64,000 nucleotides of DNA, taken from the NCBI GenBank assembly GCA_003508835.1, contig PUFA01000286.1, forward strand, positions 620,001 to 684,000. Direction: 5' to 3'. This stretch comes from Eonycteris spelaea (Eukaryota > Chordata > Mammalia > Chiroptera > Pteropodidae). This document shows, one piece after another, positions 23,250-34,745 of the stretch. Numbering within the stretch: position 1 is the first letter of the stretch; each line of letters opens with the position of its first letter. Below the pieces are notes generated by a model. That model had not been told where the DNA came from and ran no database searches. It saw nothing but the letters and a program-made list of their open reading frames with translations. Position numbers and translations under genes: made by a program.

Positions 23250-23347
23250 CTATAATATGAAGTCATCAAAATCACATTTGCAGGCCTCTTTCACCACATC
23301 ACAGTGAGTAGATGTTTTAACTGGGCTAACCTGTAACACAGCACAAC
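23250..23347 (-). CDS. RUBCNL: RUBCNL coding exon 4, broken (1-bp deletion, TAG, lost donor)
   Basis: The acceptor tttttctag precedes GT TGT GCT GTG TTA CAG GTT AGC (GCAVLQVSPV), then ...VVKEACKCDFDDF, colinear with human GCAVLQVSPV...VKEICKCDVDEF. The exon is 98 bp where 99 is expected. The missing base lies just after GAC TTC, and the frame then reads ATA TTA TAG, a stop at 23,250-23,252. The following bases are ATAAGA where a GTAAGA donor is expected, and no nearby GT could replace it. The expected length is a multiple of three and the flanking phases match (TAT G|AA CTT), so skipping this exon would keep the reading frame. Confidence 0.85.
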
Positions 23348-23703
23348 CTAGAAAAAGGAAAGGGGTTTCACCAAAAAGAAGAAGAAAAGTACATAACCTT
23401 CGATACCCAAATATAGAGAAATTGGGGATAAAAAGGGCTAAACGGTTACTTCAAAAATATTTTAAAATTCAGCTTTAATAAGTAAAAAATACAAGGAGCT
23501 ATTTTTGTGTTGTTCTTATATTCACTAAGAGAAACGGACTGATAAGTATATGTGGGTTCATAAGAGTAATCTGACTACTTTTATATACGTTTGAGAATTT
23601 TCATAATACAAAGTTTTAAAAATGAAAGAGGGGAGAACAACAATCTCACCTTCACAGTGAGGCAAAGAATATAAGCAAGATAAACACTGTACTAAGTTCA
23701 ACA

Positions 23704-24156
23704 GTGCTCCCCCTGTCCACCCCCCACCCCCTCAAAAAATCATGTCTACCTAGAAACTGTGAATGTGACCTTATTTTGAAATAGAGTCTTTGCAGATGTA
23801 GTCAAGTTAAGATGAGGTCATGCAGGATTAGGGTGAGCCCTAAATACTGGTGTCATAAGAGGGAAATTTGAACACACTCAGATCTATAGAGAGAGTACCA
23901 TGTGAAGGTGGAGGCAGTGATTGGAACCGATGTGTCCAGAAGCCCAGGAACATCAAGGGTTGCCAACAATCCCCAGAAGCTGAGAGAGAGGCATGAAACA
24001 GACTCTTCCTCAGAGCTTCCAGAAGGAACCAACCTTTCCCGCAACTTCATTTCTCACTTCTGGCCTCCACAACTGTGAGAGGATTAATTTCTATTGTTTT
24101 ATGCCACCCACCCAGTTTGTGACATTTTGTTACAGCAGTCCTAGGAAACTAATACA
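23704..24156 (+). mobile_element. MLT1 LTR (ERVL-MaLR)
   Basis: GTGACCTTATTTTGAAATAG, TTTGCAGATGTAGTCAAGTT, CTGGCCTCCACAACTGTGAG and the TAGGAAACTAATACA end. Confidence 0.85.
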
Positions 24157-24639
24157 AACATGTTCATACTTTTCCTTAATATCAGTCTGGGGAATTATCC
24201 TAAGAATGTCATTTAAAAAAATAATGGAAAAGAAAGGCTTTGATCACAAATGGGCTATTTGCAGTCTATTTAAAATATTAAAATAATGAAGGCTACTTAA
24301 ATGCCAAATAGTAGAGGGTTGATTTTGTAAATCACTCTATTAACTAACTCAAGAAATACCATTATTGAAAAATGTGAAACATGTAACATGAAAAACTAGA
24401 TATGAAATAGTGTCATTATAATCATATTATTGGTGTAATTACATTAATATGAGTAATAATTACTATGAAACTGAATACACTTGAATAAACATAGACAGGA
24501 ATACAGATGTTTAGGGAAATGTTTGAGCCTATAGGTTACCAAGAGGTTCTGAGAATGGGCTTAGCACCACACTGTCTAGCCCAGCTGGGTGAGCAGAGAT
24601 GATTGACACCTCAATTTAGGTTTCCTCACAGATAAAATG

Positions 24640-24840
24640 GAGGCAATTTCACCAACTTCTGCGTTTCTCACACTCTTTTGACCATGACCCACAGTAACAT
24701 AGTTTACTTTGTAACTTATAAAAAATTTAAAAGTTCCAGAAGCATTGCTTGCCCTAAATGAGGAGCACACTGACACTTTCTATTCTTTTTCTTTTAATTT
24801 AATGCTCTCATGACCAACCTGCAATTTGAAGAACACTAAC
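24640..24840 (+). mobile_element. Possible hAT-Charlie fragment
   Basis: CACACTCTTTTGACCATGAC then CCACAGTAACATAG... resemble a hAT element. Weak match. The preceding 24,300-24,600 is AT-rich and possibly old L1. Confidence 0.35.
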
Positions 24841-24974
24841 CTACCTCGTAGAGGAGCATCTATCATCAGAAATGTCATAAGAGTGATACTTAATAAAGGT
24901 AAATATTTTATTTTGGTGGTAGAAATATTTTTAAACTTCTTTAACATTCATATTTTTTTAAAATTTCAGCTAAA

Positions 24975-25800
24975 CATTAATATCCATTCAACCATTCAAC
25001 AAATATTTACAAAATATCTATTTCAGGAAAGGTACTATGCTGAATGCAAATACAAATATGATAAATTCTCATCTATCAAAGAATTTTAGGAACTGAGACA
25101 CCGACACACTTGACAACAAGAACACACGGTTGAGTGCATAGGCCTTAAGTAGTTCAAAGGAAGGACTCCACATCACACAACTCCAAGGGGAGCCATGCAT
25201 GTAGAGCATCCTGGAACACAACTTATATTTCATTCCACATGAATGGTACCCGTGACCTGTAAGACAAATCAGGAAGCATGTCACAGTGCCAGTGGCAGCA
25301 GGCTGCTTCTGAAGAATAGGAAGGATGAACACACTAATGTGTTCCAGAAGAGCCTAGCTAAAGTAAAGAGAGGGAGGCAGGAGCTTAGGAGAAATGTCTG
25401 CCAGCAAGTAAACTGGAGCCTGTGGCACAACACTAAAAAAATGGCAAGAGATGCCTGCTGGAAAGATAGGAAGAAGCTGGATCCCACAAAGCTAAAAAAC
25501 TCAGGATAAACTCAACAGGCCATTTTAAGGGACTAAAAATTTTGTTCTAGAAAAATAGGTGTATATGATCAATGAAGTAAAAGAGGCTGAAAGCAAAGAC
25601 AGAATATTAAAGGCAGCAGTTATGTAGGAAGGTAATAAATGCAGTTCTTACAGAAGTCTGTTGCAGTGGTCCAGGTAAAAGCATGGATAAGGAACAGATG
25701 GAGGGGATGTTGCTATCTCTGAGAGGTCAAGACCAATATGTTCGTTAACTAGAAACAGGATGGGGGACAGGGGTCCAGAGAAGAAGAAAAAGTCAAAACA
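24975..25800 (-). mobile_element. L2 LINE fragments
   Basis: CATTCAACCATTCAACAAAT (3' end, reversed) near 24,985 and CTGTTGCAGTGGTCCAGGTA near 25,660 fit reversed L2. Sequence between is diverged. Confidence 0.45.
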
Positions 25801-26060
25801 GAGTTCAGTGTGCTGAAATTTGAATCACTGCTTTTCCAGCCACATGACTTTTTCCCCCACTGGTGGCCTCAAAAGGCATGATGGTCCATATTGCACCCCC
25901 TTGCTCTCAAGGCTACAGTGGCCTGAAAAGCTGTGGACACCTAATTAAAGCAAGCCCTAGCAGGTGCTCTTCCCTGGGAACCTGGATTTGGGGTCCTGAA
26001 AGACTAGGTTAAGCTGTGAGGTCCTGGCTCAGAAATAAGGGAGAGGGCAGAGTTGAAACA

Positions 26061-26096
26061 AGATGCTAGGAGAGGGGTAGATGCTAGGAGAGAGGT
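26061..26096. repeat. 18-bp tandem duplication
   Basis: AGATGCTAGGAGAGGGGT then AGATGCTAGGAGAGAGGT, one mismatch. Confidence 0.95.
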
Positions 26097-26264
26097 GAGA
26101 AAAAGAGAATGAAGCAATTGCACAAAGAGAAGCTGATGAGAGGCCATGAAGCCCCAGAAAACACAGATCCCAGAGCTGCCTTTATACTGGTCAGTTTTGT
26201 ATTTCCCACCACTGGGTTCAATGAGGATGTTCTATATCATTAAAAAAATTCCTTTTAATTTGAG

Positions 26265-26425
26265 TCAGGTGGTGCATTCAACAACTATTTATTGTACACC
26301 TATTTTGTGCCAGTCATTGTGCTACATATTACCACAAAGAGTGAGAGAGTGAGTTCTTCCCTCCTGACTGAAAGGGTGTTAAGATACTAAATAAAAGAAG
26401 TGAAAAGGAAAAGCAAGCATTAGAT
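26265..26425 (-). mobile_element. L2 LINE 3' end
   Basis: GTGCATTCAACAACTATTTA and TTTTGTGCCAGTCATTGTGC are the reversed L2 3' end. Confidence 0.6.
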
Positions 26426-26430
26426 TTTAA

Positions 26431-26432
<2 letters not shown>

Positions 26433-26471
<39 letters not shown>
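26433..26471. repeat. Uninterrupted poly(T) tract of about 39 bases
   Basis: A pure T run in the intron between exons 3 and 4, not clearly attached to a young retrotransposon. It is A on the RUBCNL sense strand. Confidence 0.95.
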
Positions 26472-26475
<4 letters not shown>

Positions 26476-27260
26476 AAGGGGCTTGTGCTGGAGTGATAGT
26501 GAAGACATGTTAAGTTAGAGATCCTGGGGGCCATTCAGGTGGACATGGTCCACAGGTCCCTGCCACTTGGAGCAAGCATTTAGAAGAGAAGGGCAGGATT
26601 TAAAACAGATTTGAGAGACATCAACAGAGCAGGAATAATGAAAAGATGTTGCAGTGGATAAAATCTCCAGAAAGTGAATATAGAAGAAAAAAAGAATCTA
26701 AGATTGAAGCAGGACTCACATTTAGAAAATGCTAAAAAAATGACAAGCCCTAACTTCAGTGCTCAGCTTAGGTACCTCCCCTCCAGTAAGGAGTTCCTGG
26801 ATCCCAGAAGGGGGCAAGCTGCTCTGGGTCCCTTGCCTCTGCTACCAAAGTGAGCCCGCACAGCTTCCTCAGCCTTGGCCCCAGCCTCCGATGCTCCCAG
26901 AGAGAAGGAGCACATCTTGTTGCTTATTGATTCCCAGCACCCAGCACCCCTTACAGGCTCCTTGTTTTTGGAATGAATGAAAGAGGACTGCTTGGAAAAA
27001 GAAGAAGAGCTAGGAGAATACCATGTGACAGAAAACAAAGGAAGAGAGAAAACTTCAGCCACTGCCAAATGGAAAAGTAGGATGAAGTCCAAGAACAACA
27101 ACAACAAAAAAAACACACCAATTTAACCAAGTGGAGCATGCTAACCAATGCTAAGCCCCAACGGGAGAAACGGTGAGGATGATAGTTACTCAAGAAGTCT
27201 TAGATGAAGGGTTTAAAGATGTGGAGAATACAGCATAAAGCTTTCTCATATTTGCCTCAC

Positions 27261-27465
27261 CATAGCCACTGTCTGAAGAAGTAGAAGACCCAGATTCTTG
27301 CTTTATGTTATAAAAAGTCATTTTGGAGTCAGCTTGATTCTTCCCAAGTGACCCACTGGCTTCTCCTGTACTCCAGCTCTCCATGTGCTGTTGACTCAGG
27401 ATGTCACACTTCATGTTCTCCATTACTGATATAATCATATCTGAAGCATAAAAGTGGGCATTTTC
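27261..27465 (-). CDS. RUBCNL: RUBCNL coding exon 3, intact
   Basis: The 205-bp exon has acceptor ttctgcag and donor TAT G|gtgagg. It encodes ENAHFYASDMIISVMENMK..., ending in a serine-rich GSSTSSDSGYG. Compared with remembered human sequence it differs only by in-frame length changes (one residue gained near STGEASG, one lost near TFYNIKQ). It is open throughout. Confidence 0.93.
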
Positions 27466-27939
27466 CTGCAGAAAATAAAATTACCAGTTAAAATACAAGC
27501 ATAATCAACTTTTTTTTCCACTGAGAGGTATAAGATTAAAAAATCGAGAAGCTTTATTTAAGTGGAGTTAATGCATAAGTGTTCATTTAACTGAATTATC
27601 ATATGCCATTATATAAAGCATAGCTCATATCTTCCAGAGACACCACTATAATCAACAGAAAACCCAAGCTGAATTGCCTGTGATATAAAACCTTAGGTTG
27701 GTGGTGGCTCAATGATTGACATCACTCATCAGTCATGGCAGACTTTCCGGCTGAGCACTGACATTGCCTCAGAACCCTTCTCAGCTTGGGGCTTCTGGCA
27801 GCCTCTATCAATCAAATGCTGAAATGAAACCTATTTGCCATGCCTTATCAAGTGAAATTTCCAAATTTAAATCAGACAGCATTATCTAAGGGATTAACAC
27901 TCTGGTTTAAAAAAGAAAAGAAAAAGAAGATATAGTTAC

Positions 27940-28022
27940 CTTTTCTATATCAACAGGGAACACGAATGTTTCTTGTGAGAAGGAATTCAAAGAAATGCTT
28001 CTTCCACTGAATTGAACAGCAC
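27940..28022 (-). CDS. RUBCNL: RUBCNL coding exon 2, intact
   Basis: The 83-bp exon reads (G)GT GCT GTT CAA... and ends GAA AAG before gtaact; the acceptor is ttggcag. It translates to AVQFSGRSISLNSFSQETF then VFPVDIEK, matching the human AVQVSRRT...FVLPVDVEK stretch residue for residue in length. No stop or indel is seen. The phase joins exon 1 (G|GT) and exon 3. Confidence 0.93.
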
Positions 28023-28814
28023 CTGCCAATATAGCAAGTTATTAAAAATGGAGCAAAAGAAATCCAAAGATTATTTAAAAAAAAAATCCTAGGGAGTGGC
28101 TTTTTAAGTTGCATTTTTTGAAAATTAGCACAATTCTAGAATAAATTAGTATGTCAAAAGAAGAATGACTTTTTGGTGGAAGGACTTGCAGATATTGCCT
28201 AATGATAATCATTTCTGTGAGAGGCCACTGGAGTAACAAAGAAGACATGGAAGAACCACTGGGATGGAGAAAATCAATGAGGCAAAGAAGGTAGAAAGAG
28301 AAGAGGGTCATGGAAACTACCTAAAGGAGAGAGAGAAGAGTGAGAAGCAACACTTTAGAAGCAGGGCCATAAGAATTATGGAATCACTCCTTTAACTCAC
28401 TGCAATTGACCCAAAATTTCCTGTCTGCAGAAACAAAATATCTGAAAAATGTCAGCATTGCTTACCTAAAACTGTCTTTCTCTAGTCAAAAACAAGAAGA
28501 AACTATAGAGTATATATTCTGCTGACTTATCCACTCTTTACCCTAAGCCATTCCATTACTGGCAATGAACACCAGCAAAACACAAATCATTTATGTCATG
28601 ATTTTTTATTGAAACATTTAAGGTAAAACATTTTTGTGAGAGTCATAAGAACTGATTGTCCCAACCTGCTAAATTAGAACAAAATGCTACAGATGTCTTG
28701 ATGATTATATACAACTCTCAGGTGACAGAGAGACAAGCCGATCACTCAAATCCCTTGCCTCATCTTGAAGAAAATGACTGTTCCATGGAAAACTTTGGAC
28801 CTCTTAGTTTCAGA

Positions 28815-29000
28815 AGCCATCTGGGGTAGGCAAACTTTTTCTGAAAAAGACTAGGTAGTAAATACTATAGAATCTGAGGTCCATACAACATCTGTCCCAA
28901 CTACTCAGTTCTGCCACTGTAGCTATAAACAAAACAAAGCCTTATTTGTAAAAATCAAGAAGCTGGCTGGATTTAACCCTAAGCTCAGTTTTTGGATGAG
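28815..29000 (+). mobile_element. hAT-Charlie MITE
   Basis: GGTAGGCAAACTTTTTCTGA, AGGTAGTAAATACTATAGAA and CAACTACTCAGTTCTGCCAC are from the same family as 6,965-7,150. Confidence 0.75.
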
Positions 29001-29004
29001 TATA

Positions 29005-29180
29005 GAGGAACAAGCAGAGAATGGGACAGTCTGGATTCCAGTTCCAGCGCTCCATGCACCAGCTGTGCCACTGTATTAAAATTTCCTCATCTCTTAAATT
29101 GGCATAATTATCTATTAGGAGATTAAAGAAGTAAGAATGTGAAAGTGCTTTGTAAATGTGTAGACCCTATGCAAAAGAAG
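29005..29180 (+). mobile_element. MIR SINE
   Basis: GTCTGGATTCCAGTTCCAGC, TTTCCTCATCTCTTAAATTG and GTGAAAGTGCTTTGTAAATG. Confidence 0.75.
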
Positions 29181-29511
29181 GAAGAGTGTAATTGTTTCCA
29201 ACAAGCTCAGGATGTGCTTACCAGCTTAAAGTAGTCTTTACCTACCACATTATCCAGAAAAGAAAACCCTGCTGCTGTTACTTGAGATACAACAATCATA
29301 GGAAAATTCCATGATCTAGTAGCAAATGCCTTTCTCTCCACTGCTGCCCCATACTAAAGAAAGAACCCAATCATTCAGGACTTTATTTTTTAATCCCATG
29401 GAATGAATTCCCTTACCAAGTTTAAGAAATACTCCCAAAAGACTGAATTGTTTTTAAAGGTATTTAGAGAGATCGCTGGGAATCACTGTCTTTGGACAAA
29501 AGGGGCTGAGA

Positions 29512-29965
29512 TACCTTTTTTTTTTTTTTACCTGGGAAAAGGACAAAGGTGGTACATATATACAATGGAATATTATTCAGCTATAAGAAGAGATGAAATA
29601 CTGCCGTTTGTGACAGGAATGGACCTTGAGATAATCATGCTAAGCAAAATAAGCCAGACAGAAAAAGTTGAAAACCATATGATACCAATTATATGTGGGA
29701 TATAAATCTAAAAGCAATAAATCAACATAAGAAAGAAACATAGACTCATGGATATGGACAGTAAGTAACTAGTGGTTACCAGAGGGTGGACGAAGGGGGG
29801 AGGTAAATGGGGTAGAAGGGGTCAAATATGTGGTGACAGAAAGAAATCTAACCATAGGTTGTGAACACACAATGCAATATATATATGACTTACTGTTGAA
29901 TTGTACACTTAAATCTTATTGGATTCTGTTAATCAGTGTTACCATAATGAAGAAAAAAAGAAAAG
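29512..29965 (+). mobile_element. L1 3' end with ORF2 tail
   Basis: It encodes the end of ORF2 (WYIYTMEYYSAIRRDEILPF ... to an ICGI stop near 29,705) and a 3' UTR (TCAAATATGTGGTGACAGAA), ending in an A-rich tail. Its 3' UTR is very like the copy at 49.6-49.9 kb. The run TTTTTTTTTTTTT at its 5' edge is unusual. Confidence 0.85.
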
Positions 29966-30778
29966 ATAAAATTTCATTGACTATTTGACCTAGAACTATT
30001 CTATTATAGAACTATTCTGTTCTATTTTAACAGAAATATAAATTAACTCAAAGCATGAATATAACAATGAATATTTAAAAATAAAATAAGCATGCTACAA
30101 ATTTTAAGAACAATAGCTAATTTATTGACTCTTTAGTGGCATTTTGCATGGATTATCTCCTTTCAGGTATTCCAGTACTTTAGGAAAATGTTCATTACCT
30201 CATAGACCTAGAAGCCCTTCTTTTAAAGAAAAAAGAAAAAAGAAAAAGAAAAAGGTTTTGTATATCCTTTGGGGAATTGTGGTTACTGTTTTTTAAATCT
30301 TACTTTTTTCTAGTCACACTCTGTTCAGGTATGTATAACAGGTGAAACGAGTTTATTTCCTTGTAAGTACTGGTGTGCAACAGAGCCCACTCTGTCTGGA
30401 AACACCTTCCACCAGCACAGCAAAGTGAGAGCACTTACAATGCTCTCCCTTGCAGACAATGAGTGGAAATTCCTGATCGCACACACCAGCTCAAAGATGG
30501 CAGATGGCACTAATTATCAACTAAGCTGAGTTAGGATGACATTTCCCTGCAATCTAAGTAGAAAGGAAATACTTGATTTCACCATCTATGACAATGGTGC
30601 AGGTGGTTGGGTCTAAAACAATATTAAATGAGCTACTGCGCTGGCGTCTGGTCAAAGTGGAAACCCACGACCTTTTTTTCTCATGAGGAAGACAGTAAGA
30701 CAGGCTTTAGACCTTTGGACACAGACAAAGCAAGTGTGTGAATGGACAGGAATGAAGGAAGTCTCCAACTAAAGTTAC

Positions 30779-31295
30779 CTTCACCAGTGGAAACTGGCAG
30801 GTGGGAAGGTGTGAAACAAGCACTGTCAGCCTCAGAATGTGGGGAAGCCATCAAAGTCTTAGAGCGTGTGAACAGAGACATCCAAGAGAGCATCCTGGGA
30901 GCACTGTCTGCTCTTGTGTTGAAGTAAAAGAAAAGCCACTGCTCTTTTCACCTGAGCTTCCCACGGAACCCACAGTGTCCTTTGACAATACTGTCTCCAC
31001 CACGGAGTATTCAAGAGACAATGGTGAAGGGCCCAACGGAGAGGCGCCATCCCCCACAAAGTAGCTGCCACTGTTGCCCACTGTTGGCATTTGGAGAGGC
31101 AAATCCTGCAGCTGTTGCTGCACACACTGGGGTTAATCCAGGTTGCTTTGTGCCTTGTGAACCTGAGGTCAGATTGGCAAGTAGGGTGGCCAGTGTCCAG
31201 GAGTCTGGGTGAACCATCAATGCTGCCAGAGTATTTGCTGCCCCTTCCCAGGGGTCCACAAGAGAATCCTCCCGGCTCGAAGACTGTGACACCAT
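30779..31295 (-). CDS. RUBCNL: RUBCNL coding exon 1 (start codon), frameshifted three times
   Basis: The ATG at 31293-31295 opens with MVSQSSSREDSLVDPWEG, matching the human N-terminus. A 1-bp deletion near 31,232 moves the match (SGSIDGSPRLLDTGHP..., ending WINP) into the next frame. A second, in the C-run at 31,129-31,132 (WINP|VQQQ), moves it again (VQQQLQDL...GNSGSYFVGDGASP...). A third near 30,885 returns the match (SLFTRSK...SPHSEADSACFTPSHL) to the original frame. The net change is -3, so the 517-bp exon ends in the expected phase (GAA G|GTAACT). Read literally from the ATG, translation stops at a TGA at 31,011-31,013 after 94 residues, only about the first 20 of them native. A weak possible acceptor (catcag) lies about 16 bases upstream of the ATG. 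This N-terminal part is poorly conserved and probably disordered. Confidence 0.92.
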
Positions 31296-32374
31296 CTTTC
31301 CAGGCTCAGAGCTGATGTAAATTCCGTTGTTCTACTAGATTAAGGCCTTGAACTCGCTATGTGGTCGGCTGGAGGGCTGGAGAGCTTATCTGCAGTGAAC
31401 AAGAATCATTCAATGATAAATAAGGGCTCGATCATATTTTAACGTCGAATCCCTTTAAGGAGGCAAAAAAAACCCCACAAAAATAAAAAATAAAGTTTGC
31501 ACTTCACCCTAAACAACAAAATGTATTCTCTTGAATTTATAAGACAAACAACCCAGCCATAAACTAGCAGCCAACATAGGGGGCATGACATTGGGGTAGG
31601 AAAGGGTTTTCAAAGCATAAAAATAATTGAAGGTTATTGTTATTATAAGGATAAAGTCATATGAGGATACTGCTAATAAAACATATAAAATGTAAAACAT
31701 CCATGCATTCTTCCAATAAAATTAAAAGTCAAACCCAAAATGGGAATACAGTTTGGAAGTAAAGACACATTTTCATAATTTATTTTTATTTAGTTTGTGT
31801 TTGTGTTTCAACAAAGTAGACAATGGCCTGTGAGACTGCAGACAATCAATAGCACTAAAAACTTTGTTTCATCTAACTTACGTTAGCTTATAATACTTAT
31901 ATTATAATAACAATATAAATTTGTTATTAGCTTACAATATCTAAAGAACACAGTATGAATCTAGAATCTATCTTAAAAATGGTCCACTCACGTTAAGCTT
32001 AGTTTTTAGCTTTAGTAAATAAGGTAATGATTAGAATGTTAAGAGCTACACAATGAGAAATACTCTCATCACTGTAATTACAGGCCCAGCACATGTACTC
32101 TTCTCCCGCTGTCCTTCACATTGGAAAGCTTAAAGCAACCATCAACAGCAAAAGCAAGGTTAGCAAGGTGAAGGGATAGAAACAGTCTGTTTAGGCAAGT
32201 TTAGCCTAAATGAAGGGTGGAGTACAAAGGTATGGAGTGAAGGTGAGTGTCCAGTCCATTCCAGGGCTTTCAATACCATCGTTATGTATGTAGATGGCTC
32301 CCACATGGATCTCTGCCTATTTGACATCTGTCCATCAGGCATGGCTACCTGATACCCAAAGGAGACACTGATTT

Positions 32375-33110
32375 ACTCCAAACTTGTTCCTTCCAGGTTT
32401 TCTTTATCTCAGGAAACATGCCTATAGTAGCTGACTCTACAAATCTAGGAGTCATCTCTGATCCTATTTTTCCTTATATTTAGCCCATTAGCAAGTTTTT
32501 AACTATAGCTACCAACCAAGTCTAAGTCACGATCTTCTCTCACTGGACCTCCTGCTATCTTCCCAATGGGTCTCACTGCTTCTACTTGTCTAGTTATAAT
32601 CAGGAGGTATTCAGAGACATCTTTTATAAACTTAAGTCAGATTCCCCTAATCAACTCCTCCCCATCCTGCACTACTCTGATAGAGTCCCATCAGATCTAG
32701 AATAAAATCCAAAGTTCTTACCTTGTTCTTACAGCATGATATGTTCCTACCTTGCAGACTTTTCTTACTTTTCTCTGTCCCAACAATGCAGCAAGCTTTT
32801 GAGTCCTACAAGCTTTTGCACACCCTAATGGTGCTGTTCTAGTCCCTCTGCCTGGAATGATCACACATCTGGCTCCTTTCTATCTTATTGCTGGCCTTGG
32901 TTTATGAATTACTTCCTCAGGAAGTCTTGCCTAACTACCTCTCTTAAAGTAGTTCCCTGGTTACTCCATATCCTATCACTTCCAGATATTTTTTTGGCTC
33001 CTTACTGTCATTCCCCTCCATCTCCCTGACTATAAGCTCCATGAGAGCAGGGGCCTTGTCCTTGGCTAGGTACAGAGGCTCAATAAAAGTTATAGACTAA
33101 ATGAACAAAT
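32375..33110 (+). mobile_element. L2 LINE 3' region
   Basis: GAATAAAATCCAAAGTTCTT, CTGCCTGGAATGATCACACA, GACTATAAGCTCCATGAGAG and GGCTCAATAAAAGTTATAG follow the L2 consensus order. Confidence 0.75.
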
Positions 33111-33679
33111 CCAACAAAGTAGAAATAAAATCATGAGCTAGAGAAATAACTTCCATGGTAGCTATAACTGCTCTATTACTGTAGCAGTATTATTCATACA
33201 AGGATAGAACTAAATCCATATTTCCTAAAGATATGAAAATTTCTCATCCAATGCTTACAAACAAACCAAAAGAAGATACATGCCAAAATTCTATGAAAAA
33301 TCCTTGGGTTTTCTTGATATGGGGGCTTTCCACTCTAGGTCATACCTGTTGGAGTGATATAGATATGTATATATGCCATCCTGAAAACACTGGACAGCCT
33401 TCAAATCACCATTCACAAAATATCACAGGATACGATGGCAACTGGCAGAGCTTACTACCCTGAAGTGCTCACCTTCCTTTTCCTGACTGCAAATCTCACC
33501 TTACACCCCAATTTCTCTTCGCCACACGTCTTTTTCCTCTCCAATAATTTTGGGTGTTATAATTACAAAGGAAACCATGACTATGTTTTTATAAAATGCC
33601 AAAAACACAGAAGCCTAGAGTAAAAAGTGAAGCACTCTCATTGCATCATCCAACAACCCTACTTTATTCCTAGAAATAG

Positions 33680-34035
33680 CATTGCTAACCATTTTATTCC
33701 TTCCAAGTCTTTTTAAAAATGAATTAATGTACATATGTCAGATCGAAGATATGCTTTATTTTCTATACACACACATGGTATTATATTGGACATATTCTAT
33801 AACCTACCTTCTTTTACTCTCAATAATATGTCCTGAGGGTATATATCAAATCATTCTTCTTAACTGTCTTACCACTTTCTATAGTATAAGTGTATCATAA
33901 TTTACTTACCCAGATTTCTATTGATGGAAATTTATTTTTAGTTTTTCACTACTAAAAAATATACAGCAATGAACAGATTGCTTTTTGTTGGCTTTCATTT
34001 GCCAGATCTTTTCTCTTATTAGTTCTGCGTCCATA
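33680..34035 (-). mobile_element. Old L1 3' region
   Basis: TTTCTATTGATGGAAATTTA and AAAAAATATACAGCAATGAA are antisense L1M motifs; a similar stretch is at 55.0-55.4 kb. Confidence 0.5.
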
Positions 34036-34544
34036 GCTCATGCTAACCTATTTCCATGTCATATCTGTTTTTGTGGTGGGAGAAGATGACAGATGTTTTT
34101 CAAATCATATGAAAAACACAAACCTTCAAACAAGGACTTTGAGCAAAAGTCCTACGGACAAGAAGAGACTGCAGAACTCCCCTGCCAAATCATTCATTCT
34201 AGGGATGTCCTTGCCCATCAGTCAGTGGTCCCATTGAGAATGACTGCTTAACTAGAGCCACTACAGCCACAGTATTGGCTGGAAAGATGCAACCTTTTTA
34301 AGAGGGGCAGGTGACTCAGCAAGGCATGATCCAACATGACCTCTATAGAGAGCCCAAAAAGTCTTTCAGACCATAAGCAGCCAGCGTTTGATGGTAGATT
34401 GGCAGCTTTAGCTCCTTAACAATGTTAAAATTACTCCATGACTAGGCACAAGAAAGATTAAGGATTTTATCTGCTAACTGAAGACACGAAGAAACTGTCC
34501 CTCCCCAAAAGTTCCCTTCTCCTTCCAAATCCTTATTTTTCTTT

Positions 34545-34745
34545 TTACTACTTAGCACTAATCCTCATTTTAGTTAGCCTCAATGACTAACACCCACTAT
34601 AACGTAAAATCTCTGAGGGCAAGTTTTTTTAAAAAATTATTTTGGACACTGCTCTGTCCCCAGAATCTAGAAACAGGGGCACATAATAAGTGCTCAAAAA
34701 TATATATTCTAAGTATATGAATGAGTGAACAAACGAATGAACAAT
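34545..34745 (+). mobile_element. L2 LINE 3' end
   Basis: AAATCTCTGAGGGCAAGTTT, GTCCCCAGAATCTAGAAACA and GGGGCACATAATAAGTGCTC. Confidence 0.65.

Noticed and set aside
5535..31295. Processed (retrotransposed) RUBCNL pseudogene
   Set aside because: All introns and splice sites are present and the promoter island is upstream, so this is the original spliced locus, not a retrocopy.
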